64,000 bases of DNA from Paenibacillus gorillae (GTDB lineage Bacteria > Bacillota > Bacilli > Paenibacillales > Paenibacillaceae): positions 62,001 through 126,000 of the forward strand of contig NZ_CBVJ010000095.1 in NCBI RefSeq assembly GCF_000513275.1, in the 5' to 3' direction. Numbering within the stretch: the first letter of the stretch is position 1; each line of letters starts with the position of its first letter. The translations under genes and the position numbers were made by a program. Under the pieces are notes generated by a model. That model did not search any database and had not been told where the DNA came from. It saw only the letters and a program-made list of their open reading frames with translations. Below are positions 43,229-52,446 of this stretch, one piece after another.

Positions 43229-44788
43229 TTATTTCGAAGATTTCCAAGCGTCAATTTGTTTTTGCAGCTCTTGTATAATTTTGTCACTGCCCGCTTTTTT
43301 TAATTTTTGGATAAATTCCGGAAGCATTTTTTCAGGATCAACGGAGCCTGTTTCCAACAACGGCACATATTGTGCAGTTATAGTAGCAACTTGAGCGATT
43401 TCGGTTTTAATTGGGGTTGGATCAAAGCTAAAACCAAGCAGTGGGGATTGAACCGCACTTTCATTCAGCTTGACTGTATCTTCCCAGATGCCAGGCTTTT
43501 GCCCGTTACGATAGTAACCATTAAACTGATTTCCAAACTCCCAATCTGAACTAGGATCATAGCCGCCGTCTTTAATTGCTTCAACAGTCTGCTCGTCAAT
43601 TTTTTTATAATGCTTGCCTTCAATTCCATGTGCAATTAGATTATAAAGGGTTTTATCTTTATAAAGCAGGTTTAGGAACATCATTGCTCTTTCAGGGTTT
43701 TTAGATGATTTACTTATCCCTGTTGACGTAGCGATAATCCCTGATGTTGTTAACACAGGCTGTGATACGCCTACCATCAGCATATCTTTCTGTATAAGAG
43801 ACTTCATTTCCGTCTCACCGCCGGGCTTCACTGTACCACCAACAAGAACAGCAACCTTAGCCGCTTTACGATCGGCCGTTACGTCAGTTAACGTTGCTGC
43901 ATCTTTTCTGAAGAATCCCTTTTGATTCCACTCTCTCATAAGCGATACGAAAGATTTATATTCGGGAGATTCAAATTGATTCAAAACCGCTAAGTTAGAA
44001 TCATCAAATTTCACTACACCTGGAACATTACGGCCTGCAAATTCATCAAAACCATAATGAAGAAGAACGTTACCAAATTGTCCCGTTTTACTATTTTCAA
44101 TAGGGATCATATTAGGTTCACCAGCTTTTACTTTCTCCAAAAAAGGAGTTAAGTCTTCATAGCTCTTTACGCTGGCAACGTCTAAGCCGTATTTATCAGC
44201 AAGCTCTTTCATAGGCCAGACAACATCGGTTTTTGCCCAAATTTGATAGTTGGGAACCGCATATATTCCCCCGTTTACCTTTACAGCATCCCAACCGCCT
44301 TCAGGTAAAGTTTCCATGATGTCAGGAGCATATTGCTTTAATAGATCGTCTAGCTGAAGAAAAGCTCCCTTGTTAACATTTTGATAGTAATCATTAGCCC
44401 AGTTTGAAGTAAAAGCAAGATCATACGCTTCTCCAGAAGCATTTGTTAATTGCATTTTTTGTGTAAGATTTCCCCAATCCACTGCTTTCAAATGAATGTT
44501 AACATTCAATTTGTCTTTCAAATATTCATTAATTGCTTTTTCCACCGATGTTACATCGGCTTGCGCAGTACCGCCAATATACCAGGTCAAATCAACCTTT
44601 TCTAACTTTGAAGACTCATTTGTTGCTGGCGAGTTTGAAGAACCCTTATCTGTCTGTGTGGTGTTCTTCGGATCATTTTGCTTTGACGGCTCAGTCTCAT
44701 TTTTATTCCCGCAGCCCGTTAATGCCAATGCTAGCGATAACATCAAGATTAAAACAATGGTTAAAACTTTTGCGCTTCTTTTTTTCAC
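43229..44788 (-). CDS. LplA-type sugar-binding lipoprotein
   Basis: A 519-residue lipoprotein: signal MKKRSAKVLTIVLILMLSLA, lipobox LTGC, charged linker rich in Asn/Thr/Ser, then a large solute-binding domain (DLTWYIGGTAQADVTSVEKA; ANDYYQNVNKGAFLQLDDLL) ending in a C-terminal region typical of LipO/LplA proteins. GTG start at 44788, with GGGAGG nine bases upstream. It feeds the two Lpl-type permeases. Since it sits between them and the beta-helix gene, its cargo is probably an oligosaccharide from the same polymer. Confidence 0.9.
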   Translation of the reverse strand: MKKRSAKVLTIVLILMLSLALALTGCGNKNETEPSKQNDPKNTTQTDKGSSNSPATNESSKLEKVDLTWYIGGTAQADVTSVEKAINEYLKDKLNVNIHLKAVDWGNLTQKMQLTNASGEAYDLAFTSNWANDYYQNVNKGAFLQLDDLLKQYAPDIMETLPEGGWDAVKVNGGIYAVPNYQIWAKTDVVWPMKELADKYGLDVASVKSYEDLTPFLEKVKAGEPNMIPIENSKTGQFGNVLLHYGFDEFAGRNVPGVVKFDDSNLAVLNQFESPEYKSFVSLMREWNQKGFFRKDAATLTDVTADRKAAKVAVLVGGTVKPGGETEMKSLIQKDMLMVGVSQPVLTTSGIIATSTGISKSSKNPERAMMFLNLLYKDKTLYNLIAHGIEGKHYKKIDEQTVEAIKDGGYDPSSDWEFGNQFNGYYRNGQKPGIWEDTVKLNESAVQSPLLGFSFDPTPIKTEIAQVATITAQYVPLLETGSVDPEKMLPEFIQKLKKAGSDKIIQELQKQIDAWKSSK

Positions 44789-44866
44789 AAATAAAAACCT
44801 CCCATTTTTGTTTTTTTGTTATATTGTATCGGCAATGCCGGTTACAACCGTTATTATACTAATCTC

Positions 44867-45757
44867 TTATCCCTTAACAGCACCTACTGTTAAACCTTTA
44901 ATAAAATACTTTTGAAAGAACGGGAACACAAATAATATTGGACCTGCAGCCAGCATAGCCATTGCCATTCGCGCTGTTTCATTGGGCATCTTACTTAGAT
45001 CAATCGAAATATTACCGGATTGCAGTGATGTGGATAAGAACTGGATATTATTCATGATGCGATACAACATATATTGCAAAGGAACTAGATTTGGGCTATC
45101 AATGTACAACAACGCTAAATACCAATCGTTCCAGTAAACGAAGGCAATGAACAACCCCAGCGTCGCCATCGCTGGTTTGGAAATAGGCAGTATGATATTA
45201 TAGAAGATTCTCCATTCACCAGCCCCATCAATTTTGCCAGATTCGATTAAAGCCGGCGGAATATCGGATAGAAAACCTTTCATCAGCAAGACATGCCAAG
45301 GCATAATTACATAAGGTAAAATGAGCGAAAGAATAGTATCGTCGATATGCAAAAAGTTTTTGATTAGAATAAACCACGGTACTAAGCCACCACTAAACAA
45401 CAAGGTGAAAAATACGAAAAAGGACATTGGCTTCGATCCGCGAAAGTCTTTACGTGACAACACATAAGCAAGTTTAGCGGTAATGATTAGACTAAGGATG
45501 GTACCCAAGACAGTTACCGCAATCGAAACGAGGTAACTGCTGATTAAAACCTTAGGACTTTCAAACAAGTACTCATAAGCAAAAGTAGTGAACGTTTTTG
45601 GAATGAGTTGATAACCATGTAAAGCGATATCCGTTTCTTTCGAAAAGGATATCGAGATGACATATAAAAAAGGAATAATACAAAACAGTGAAAAGACAAT
45701 AAACCACAAATGAATAAGCCAATTTGAAAAACCATGTTTTTTTCTGTGCAATTCCAT
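44867..45757 (-). CDS. LplC/YtcP-type ABC importer permease
   Basis: A 296-residue permease with six predicted helices and EAA loop (ALIESGKIDGAGEWRIFYNIILP). The N-terminal SFSKETDIALHGYQLIPKTFT is typical of the LplC/YtcP group. AGGAGG lies just before the ATG. Second gene of the importer operon, 33 bases after the LplB-type permease. Confidence 0.9.
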   Translation of the reverse strand: MELHRKKHGFSNWLIHLWFIVFSLFCIIPFLYVISISFSKETDIALHGYQLIPKTFTTFAYEYLFESPKVLISSYLVSIAVTVLGTILSLIITAKLAYVLSRKDFRGSKPMSFFVFFTLLFSGGLVPWFILIKNFLHIDDTILSLILPYVIMPWHVLLMKGFLSDIPPALIESGKIDGAGEWRIFYNIILPISKPAMATLGLFIAFVYWNDWYLALLYIDSPNLVPLQYMLYRIMNNIQFLSTSLQSGNISIDLSKMPNETARMAMAMLAAGPILFVFPFFQKYFIKGLTVGAVKG

Positions 45758-45789
45758 GATTTTTCCTCCTATCTCTATTTTGGAATTTC

Positions 45790-46767
45790 TTAGAAGATTG
45801 CATTTTCTTTATTGAATTTGCGAACGATTAAATTAACAGTCAGAACAAGTGCAAATCCGACAACAGATTGATAAAGACCCGCTGCTGTAGCCATCCCAGT
45901 ATCACCTGTAATACGCAAGGCACGGAATACATAGGTATCAATGACATCGGTTGTACTATACAATGCCCCGGAATCGGCAGGCAGGAAGTAGAACAATCCA
46001 AAATCCGAATAAAAAATGCGACCGATTTGCAAAAGAACAATCAACGTAATTAAAGGTGTAAGCAAAGGAATAGATATTTTACGTATTTGTTGCCATTTTG
46101 AAGCCCCATCAATAGCTGCCGCTTCATAAAAGGTTTTATCAATAGCCAACAATCCCGTATAAAATATCAGCATCGAGTAGCCAACGTTTTTCCATAGAAA
46201 AGCTAAACTTAATATAAACGGCCAATACTTGGCTTCAAAGTACCAGCTGATTCCTTCCCAGCCAAGCATCTTAAATAAGTGATTGATTACGCCAAGCTCG
46301 GGATTGAGTAAAGCGTAAGTCACATAACTAACGGTTACCCAGGATAAGAAGTAAGGAAAAAAGATAGTTGTTTGATATAGCTTTACTGCTTTGCGACTCA
46401 GTTCAAATAAAAGCAAAGCAAAGGCGACTGCCATTATGTTCGTAATGGCAATAAAGCTTAAATTCAATACAATCGTGTTTCGAGTTACCTCTAACGCTGC
46501 ATCTGATGTGAAGAAAAACTTAAAGTTGTTAAACCCCACCCAATCGCTTCCCCAAATACCTTTTGAAAAATTCAAATCCTTAAATGCCAATACGAGCCCA
46601 AACATAGGCAAATAATAAAAAACGATAACAAACAGCAAGCCTGGTATGGCAAGAGAAATAATGCCTCTATTACGGATGACTTCTCGTAAGAAGCCTTTTC
46701 TTTTCCTCTTCTCGATTCCCACCGGCGCTTCCAGTTTAAGTACAGAATGATCAGCCATGTTCCCCAT
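45790..46767 (-). CDS. LplB/YteP-type ABC importer permease
   Basis: A 325-residue permease: cytosolic N-terminus (MGNMADHSVLKLEAPVG), first helix (GIISLAIPGLLFVIVFYYLP), EAA loop (TFYEAAAIDGASKWQQIRKISIP). First gene of the importer operon; AAGGAG is nine bases upstream. An ATG at 46758 is an alternative start. No ATPase gene is present. Confidence 0.9.
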   Translation of the reverse strand: MGNMADHSVLKLEAPVGIEKRKRKGFLREVIRNRGIISLAIPGLLFVIVFYYLPMFGLVLAFKDLNFSKGIWGSDWVGFNNFKFFFTSDAALEVTRNTIVLNLSFIAITNIMAVAFALLLFELSRKAVKLYQTTIFFPYFLSWVTVSYVTYALLNPELGVINHLFKMLGWEGISWYFEAKYWPFILSLAFLWKNVGYSMLIFYTGLLAIDKTFYEAAAIDGASKWQQIRKISIPLLTPLITLIVLLQIGRIFYSDFGLFYFLPADSGALYSTTDVIDTYVFRALRITGDTGMATAAGLYQSVVGFALVLTVNLIVRKFNKENAIF

Positions 46768-46886
46768 AAAGCAAGTCTCCTTTATTCCATTCTTCAGCTC
46801 TCCAGCTCATGGTCAAAACATACTGTAATAAAAGAAACAAATATAGTGTAAAAGGTGTCGATTACAACAACTTCGACTGTAAAAAA

Positions 46887-46926
46887 GGGCGTGCACTGTA
46901 TTTTTACATAAATACAGTGCACGCCC
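46887..46926 (-). terminator. Terminator of the YesS-type regulator gene
   Basis: Perfect 17-bp stem GGGCGTGCACTGTATTT with AAATACAGTGCACGCCC and six-base loop; the minus strand continues with T6. It separates the regulator from the importer operon, which therefore needs its own promoter. Confidence 0.92.
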
Positions 46927-46955
46927 AGCTATAATTCTGCTTCTCAAGGGTGTTA

Positions 46956-49313
46956 CTACTTGTTTAGAATTTGCTTCACACTTTTACTTAACACATATTC
47001 TTTAGGGGTTGCCCCATACTTTTTCTTAAATAGCTTGTAAAAGTAACTTTCATTTTCAACACCAATTTTGACCAATATCTCCTTGATATTGAGCCCGGAA
47101 CTCTCCAACCATTCAACAGCTTTATTAAGTCTTACATCATTAATGTAATCAGCAACAGACATATTCATCCTGCTGCTGAACAATTTGCTGGCTGACTTAG
47201 AAGAAATGTTTAGTTTACTGGAAACAAATTGCAGGCATAATTCCGAATTCGCATATTCGGCATCGATAAGTTCCTTCATGGTTTCTACAATAATAGACTG
47301 CTTCTCATTTTCAATAACATCCGTTTTAGAATTCATATCCACAAATAGCTGCATGATTGATTCGTGAAGCTCAGTTAAGGTCTCCAATTCAAATAATTGT
47401 TTAGTAATCAAGTTGAAATTCACATGAATGGGTTCTAGCTTAACCCGACTAATCTCCTCAACGGTCATTTTTAGTACGTTCAGCAGGTTCATTATTGATA
47501 AGAGTGCATGATTATAGTTCAAAGCAGCAATTTCCCTGAAAATTCTGGACAGAGTATCCTCTATGATCGGAATACTCCGGGTTTTCAAGCCATCAATCAG
47601 CTTCTTCTCAAGCGAGGCGGAGTACCCAAGCTGTGGGTTATCCGCATTTTTTCTAATTTGCTGAGGAGTCAGCACGCTGAAATGTCCAAATATTAAACGA
47701 TACAATGAATTATTAAGTGTTTCATAATGCTTATTGGATAGATCTGTATAGTTTTCGATGGGTTCACTAATACACATGGAAATCGAAAGATGATAATACT
47801 CCATAATATAGGACTGAGCTTGTTTGCATCTTTCCGTCAAGATGCGCAAACTATCTGTATCTGAATGGCTGTTCATAATAAAAGCGATGTATTCACCCTT
47901 CATATTCACGACTTCACATGGAAAAGACTCTCCAATACATTCTGAAGTTACATTTTCAATTCCATACAAGTAAAGCGCCTGATCTCTGGGGGTATACTTT
48001 TCCTTAAATTGCTTATAACAATCTATTTTCACAATACAAATTAGAAAGCTCTGATCTGGATTTAAGCGGATACCGAAATCTGACTTGGCCTGTGCAAACT
48101 CCTCTACCCCTATACTATCTACAAGCAATTTTCTTAAAAAGTAGGCCCTCATAACTTCTTGGGAAGTATGACTTCTTTGCTTATAATGATTCATTTTGTC
48201 GATAGCGGTTTGAAAAACATCATTTAAGTATGTAAATTCATCTTCTCCCTTTGGCATTCCGCTATTACGATCAGTCATTACAACCTGTCTGACTAATCGA
48301 TCAATTGGTTTATAGAACCTGCGGGACAAAGAAAGCGAGATCATGAATGCTATTAATAAAAATCCTCCGGTGATCAAGAAAAATGTATATTTTAAAGAAG
48401 TGATTTTCCCAACTACTTCTTGGTAAGGCTGGGCCTTTACTATTGTCCAATTCATGTTTTCCACATAGGCGTAGGTAATCAAATATTTTTTGTCTGCAAT
48501 ATCGCTTATAAAATAACCGGTCGTTTCTTTAGCTTCATTTTTATCTTTTTCTGCAGCTTGTTGATGCATATAGGTGGCTTTCAAATTTAGAAGAAATGAA
48601 TCTTCCTCTAGGCTGTCTCCCACCAAAGCACCATCTCCATCCAATATCATAATGGGATCTTGCTTCTCTAGGTCGGTATTGTTGATCATCTTGATATTGT
48701 TTAGAATCCAATTCGTTCTTGCGTTAACAATTAAAGCGCCGTTAGGCAAGTTATTGTCGGTTGTAAATTCGTACATAAAATAGGTAACAACGTTCTCATA
48801 CCTTTTTTGCTCTCCAGCCATCGCATGTTCAATGCTTCTAGGAATAGGCTTTAATATTGGCAACGCCTTACCAGAATCAAACATCGCGTTTAAGCTTTTG
48901 TCCTGAAACAGCAAATCTTCTCCTGTAGAATAATACATTTTAGAAGAGTTATTATAAAAATAAATGGAATTAATAAAGGGATTAGAATTAACAATTGACG
49001 CCCTGACGATATTAATCTCTTTTAATGTTTCTCCAAAATCGAGGCTATCATTGTACAATATCGTCTGAACATCTGGGTTATAAAATAAAGATAGCACTGC
49101 ATTTCGAATCATTTCATCCATGTAATCAATATTAAATTTAACTTGAGACAATATTTTCTTATTAGATGTATACTCATTTTTTAATAATGCTTCCCGTGCA
49201 CTATAGTAAGTACTTGTCGCAAACAGGCTTAAGACCAGCAGCATAGTCAAGGTGATCCAAACATACATCATTCGCAAAAACTTCCGCTGTTTTTTTTGTA
49301 TACTAACGCTCAT
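46956..49313 (-). CDS. YesS-type membrane-bound AraC regulator
   Basis: A 785-residue one-component regulator: first membrane helix (MMYVWITLTMLLVLSLFATS), an extracellular sensor domain (~50-300), second helix (FFLITGGFLLIAFMISLSLS), a cytosolic linker and a C-terminal AraC helix-turn-helix pair (ASKLFSSRMNMSVADYI; NIKEILVKIGVENESYFYKLFKK). Such proteins sense an extracellular sugar and activate the adjacent importer operon. I start at ATG 49313, preceded by GGGGAG; the longer frame to 49382 adds 23 residues with no ribosome site. A cre-like site and a palindrome lie upstream. Confidence 0.9.
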   Translation of the reverse strand: MSVSIQKKQRKFLRMMYVWITLTMLLVLSLFATSTYYSAREALLKNEYTSNKKILSQVKFNIDYMDEMIRNAVLSLFYNPDVQTILYNDSLDFGETLKEINIVRASIVNSNPFINSIYFYNNSSKMYYSTGEDLLFQDKSLNAMFDSGKALPILKPIPRSIEHAMAGEQKRYENVVTYFMYEFTTDNNLPNGALIVNARTNWILNNIKMINNTDLEKQDPIMILDGDGALVGDSLEEDSFLLNLKATYMHQQAAEKDKNEAKETTGYFISDIADKKYLITYAYVENMNWTIVKAQPYQEVVGKITSLKYTFFLITGGFLLIAFMISLSLSRRFYKPIDRLVRQVVMTDRNSGMPKGEDEFTYLNDVFQTAIDKMNHYKQRSHTSQEVMRAYFLRKLLVDSIGVEEFAQAKSDFGIRLNPDQSFLICIVKIDCYKQFKEKYTPRDQALYLYGIENVTSECIGESFPCEVVNMKGEYIAFIMNSHSDTDSLRILTERCKQAQSYIMEYYHLSISMCISEPIENYTDLSNKHYETLNNSLYRLIFGHFSVLTPQQIRKNADNPQLGYSASLEKKLIDGLKTRSIPIIEDTLSRIFREIAALNYNHALLSIMNLLNVLKMTVEEISRVKLEPIHVNFNLITKQLFELETLTELHESIMQLFVDMNSKTDVIENEKQSIIVETMKELIDAEYANSELCLQFVSSKLNISSKSASKLFSSRMNMSVADYINDVRLNKAVEWLESSGLNIKEILVKIGVENESYFYKLFKKKYGATPKEYVLSKSVKQILNK

Positions 49314-49734
49314 CAGTTTCAACTCCCCGGCAGGATGATAAAAATTATACGAGGTTGTTCCTTTCGAAGCCACAAAATACAAAAAGGAATCGGTTACCCG
49401 ACCCTGATCATCTCATCAATTTCCCAAAGTATAATCATCCAAATTTACTTATGATTCTGAAAATAATGCGCTTTCATAAAGTAATTGACATAATCATGTT
49501 ATGTGATTATTTTATTGATTCAAACTGTAAATGTCGATGTTCATTGTATAATTCAATGTAAAAATAGAAATTTACTGTACTTTTGGCTCAAGCGATAAGT
49601 CTAATTATACAAAACAGCTACAAATTCTGTATAGTTGAATTCCCACCTCACAATCAATAAGAATTTACGAAAACTAGCCTGTATAATAGTGCTCACACAA
49701 AAAAGCCGTTACGAGAGCCTGCTGAAAGAACAAG
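49314..49734. promoter_or_regulatory. YesS upstream region with cre-like site and palindrome
   Basis: At 49463-49476 the minus strand reads TGAAAGCGCATTAT, sharing the core TGAAAGCGCATT with the cre at 43093. At 49490-49510, ATAATCA and TGATTAT flank TGTTATG as a 7-bp inverted repeat, perhaps an operator. The rest of this AT-rich stretch contains no recognisable gene. Confidence 0.4.
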
Positions 49735-49774
49735 GGCCCTTGCTTTTCAGATTTTCAATCTGAAGGCAAGGGCC
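49735..49774 (-). terminator. Probable terminator of the SufR-like regulator gene
   Basis: A long imperfect hairpin pairs GGGCCCTTGC and TTTTCAGATT with AATCTGAAGGCAAGGGCC, loop TTC. It lies ~115 bases after the regulator stop at 49889. The T run is poor, so function is not certain. Confidence 0.5.
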
Positions 49775-49888
49775 TAGTGATTGTCAGTTGAGTTTCAAGA
49801 TAGTTGCCTCATCGGATCGTATTACTCTTCATTAAACTTTATTAAAAACCGACAATGGTTCTCCCCGTCAGATTGACACATTACACGT

Positions 49889-50458
49889 TCAACCTGCTGT
49901 GTCTCCAATACACTTTTTAAACATTTCTGTTTCACATGTACAAGCTAGCTTATACTGTTTTGCTACCTCGAATATGGGACAATTATACTCTACAAATTCA
50001 AACGTATTGTCGGCTAATTGTTCTACATTAGCCATATATCCTTTTTCATTTTGCAGCGCTGCTAGTTCTAGTATTTTTTCTGCAGGCTTTTTATTGGTCA
50101 TTCGTTTATTGTAACTTTCCGTCAAACGCAGCTCCCGTTTTTTAAACAAATAATGAATCGCTTCTTTGCCATGCAATTCTTGAATATCGTTTAAAAAATC
50201 TACAGTTATGCCTTCATAGTTTCTTGGAAAAAGACGTTCTCCTTTTTTAGAAACAGAAAACAACTGTACCGGTCTCCCCATTTCTTGTTTTTCTTCACGA
50301 TATTGGATAAATCCATCCTTCAAAAGCAAATTAACCTGTTTCCTCACAGCAATTTGTGTAAGGTTAAGTTGATTAGCTAATTGGTTTACACTCACTTCCG
50401 GTCGTTTTTTAAGCAAGTCGAGGATTTTATCTTTTGTTGATTGCTTTTGAATAGTCAA
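49889..50458 (-). CDS. DeoR/SufR-like winged-helix regulator with Cys cluster
   Basis: A 189-residue regulator: winged helix at the N-terminus (KDKILDLLKKRPEVSVNQLANQLNL; AVRKQVNLLLKDGFIQY) and a C-terminal cysteine cluster (NCPIFEV, then LACTCETEMFKKC), as in SufR-type regulators that bind an iron-sulfur cluster or metal. TTG start at 50458 with GGAGGTG upstream; reading further upstream to 50554 adds residues without a ribosome site. Divergent from the MFS exporter gene, so it probably represses it; the ligand is unknown. Confidence 0.78.
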   Translation of the reverse strand: MTIQKQSTKDKILDLLKKRPEVSVNQLANQLNLTQIAVRKQVNLLLKDGFIQYREEKQEMGRPVQLFSVSKKGERLFPRNYEGITVDFLNDIQELHGKEAIHYLFKKRELRLTESYNKRMTNKKPAEKILELAALQNEKGYMANVEQLADNTFEFVEYNCPIFEVAKQYKLACTCETEMFKKCIGDTAG

Positions 50459-50663
50459 ATCCTCACCTCCACTGTCATTTATTAAAAGTAGTGTACTACA
50501 AAGTCTAGAGAGTGAAAAGGATCGACTCATTCGATTTAAATCATTTCTTATCATGATAAAAGTTTACCTTGCATTGCATTAACAATATAAGATATTATAC
50601 CCTTATATTTTTATATTAAAAAGTATAAAAAGTAAGTGCAATATGAAGACAAGGGGATAACAG

Positions 50664-52172
50664 ATGACAAACGAACATGCTCAAGTTTTAAATGACTCGC
50701 CTAAGGCTACATGGCGGGAATGGTTGGGTTTGGTGCCTTTGACTTTAGCGCTTTTTATGCTGGCAACAGATATGACCATACTATTTCTTGCCATGCCATC
50801 CATTGCCGCCGACTTAGCACCGAGCGCTACACAAATGCTCTGGATTATTCACATAGGCGAATTGTTGGCGGTAGGATTTTTCTTGACGATGGGACGTTTA
50901 GGGGATCGTATTGGCAGGAAGCGCTTGCTTATTATCGGTGTAACGGTATACGGGTTATCCTCCATTGTTGCTGCATTTTCTACAGAACCATGGATGTTAA
51001 TTGCTTCACGGGCACTTCTTGGTGTAGCTTCCGCAACTGTAATGCCATCTACTATGTCATTATTGAGAAACATGTTTTTCGACCAGAAGCAATTTTCGGT
51101 GGCTATTGCTATTGTAATGAGCTCATACTCTGCTGGTATGGCCCTTGGTCCTCCAATAGGAGGCTTACTCCTGGATCATTTTTGGTGGGGCGCGGTATTT
51201 CTTGTCAATGTTCCTGCTGTCCTTATATTGTTAGTAACAGCCCCACTTCTTCCAGAGTACAGCGATAAGAAATCACCACGCATGGATTTAGTTAGCGTAC
51301 TGTTGTCTTCACTCGCACTAATAACCTTTATTTATGCTTTGCAAGAAATCGCCAATCATGGTTTTAAGATCCTTTACGTTGTTCTAATTGCAGTTAGTAT
51401 AGCTATCGGATTTTTATTTATAAATCGACAGTTACACACAAAAGATCCCTTGCTGGATCTCTATATGTTTAAAACCCCGCTATTAACTTATTCATTAATC
51501 GCACGAGTGTTTCTATCGTTGTTGATTGTAGGTGAGAGCATGCTTTTTGCCCAACATCTGCAAGTTATCGGACTGACTCCAACAGAGGCGGGACTTCTGC
51601 TGATTATTCCAGCAATCTTTTCAATTATTGGTACTTTAGTGTCTCCCCTGCTTACAAGGTGGATGCGCCCAACTTACGCCATGGTATCCAATTTGCTAAT
51701 TGCAGGAATAGGCGCATTTTTACTTGCCTTGACCGTTCAAAATGCCGATATACTCCTCTTGATGATTGGTGCATCGTTGATGGGGATTGGCGTTGGACCA
51801 ACCATTACCATTGCAAGCGATCAGATTATTTCCAGTGTACCTCAAGAACGTGCTGGTACTGCTTCAGCGTTGAGTGATGTTAGCAGTGGACTGGGGTCTG
51901 TATTAAGTGTTGCAATTATTGGAAGCATTGGAATGCTAGTTTATCGTTGGAACTTTACAAATGCAATACCGGCTGGAGTACCGTCAGAAATAGCAAATTC
52001 GGCTATGGAAAGCGTTGGAACAGCTCTTGCAGTATCCGATGGGTTACCTGAAATGCTGCAAGCCATACGGTTTTCCTCTACCATTGCACTTCAATCCGTA
52101 TATGGGTTCGTTTCAATCGGTTTCTTGGCACTAATCATTTTTGTTTTATGGAAACTCAGATATGTAAGATAG
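50664..52172 (+). CDS. MFS multidrug exporter, DHA2 (EmrB/QacA) type
   Basis: A 502-residue integral membrane protein with ~14 predicted helices. Motif A is in GRLGDRIGRKRLLIIG and motif C-like YSAGMALGPPIGGLL near residue 155, typical of proton-coupled drug exporters. The ribosome site AAGGGG lies before the ATG. Divergent from the SufR-like regulator, forming a sensor-pump pair that might respond to oxidant, metal or drug. Confidence 0.9.
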   Translation: MTNEHAQVLNDSPKATWREWLGLVPLTLALFMLATDMTILFLAMPSIAADLAPSATQMLWIIHIGELLAVGFFLTMGRLGDRIGRKRLLIIGVTVYGLSSIVAAFSTEPWMLIASRALLGVASATVMPSTMSLLRNMFFDQKQFSVAIAIVMSSYSAGMALGPPIGGLLLDHFWWGAVFLVNVPAVLILLVTAPLLPEYSDKKSPRMDLVSVLLSSLALITFIYALQEIANHGFKILYVVLIAVSIAIGFLFINRQLHTKDPLLDLYMFKTPLLTYSLIARVFLSLLIVGESMLFAQHLQVIGLTPTEAGLLLIIPAIFSIIGTLVSPLLTRWMRPTYAMVSNLLIAGIGAFLLALTVQNADILLLMIGASLMGIGVGPTITIASDQIISSVPQERAGTASALSDVSSGLGSVLSVAIIGSIGMLVYRWNFTNAIPAGVPSEIANSAMESVGTALAVSDGLPEMLQAIRFSSTIALQSVYGFVSIGFLALIIFVLWKLRYVR

Positions 52173-52174
52173 GA

Positions 52175-52446
52175 TACCGTCACAGCAGGATCCAGCCCTG
52201 CGAAAGGTAGGCTTTCACCAACGCTACCCCAGGCAGACGTGATGCTATTTTGACCATTTGCTCCTTGCACTCCAAACTCATAGCTTCGCTTGTGATCCGA
52301 GGTCGAATGCCCATAAGAATAGGCCAACCAGTAATCTCTGGTTGACCTATTAATACGAAACTAATTCCTACTGCTAACTATTTTATTACTAAAAGCTTAC
52401 AAAACACCGTTCGTGTATAAACAATAGTAATGCATTTGCTCTTTCC
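52175..52446. other. Intergenic tail with possible gene remnant and hairpin
   Basis: The minus strand from 52327 reads YSYGHSTSDHKRSYEFGVQG and on to LDPAVTVS. It looks protein-like but has no ribosome site and overlaps the pump gene, so it could be a remnant or chance. A hairpin (GGCCAACCAG with CTGGTTGACC) lies at 52322-52346. No terminator with a T run was seen for the pump gene. Confidence 0.25.
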
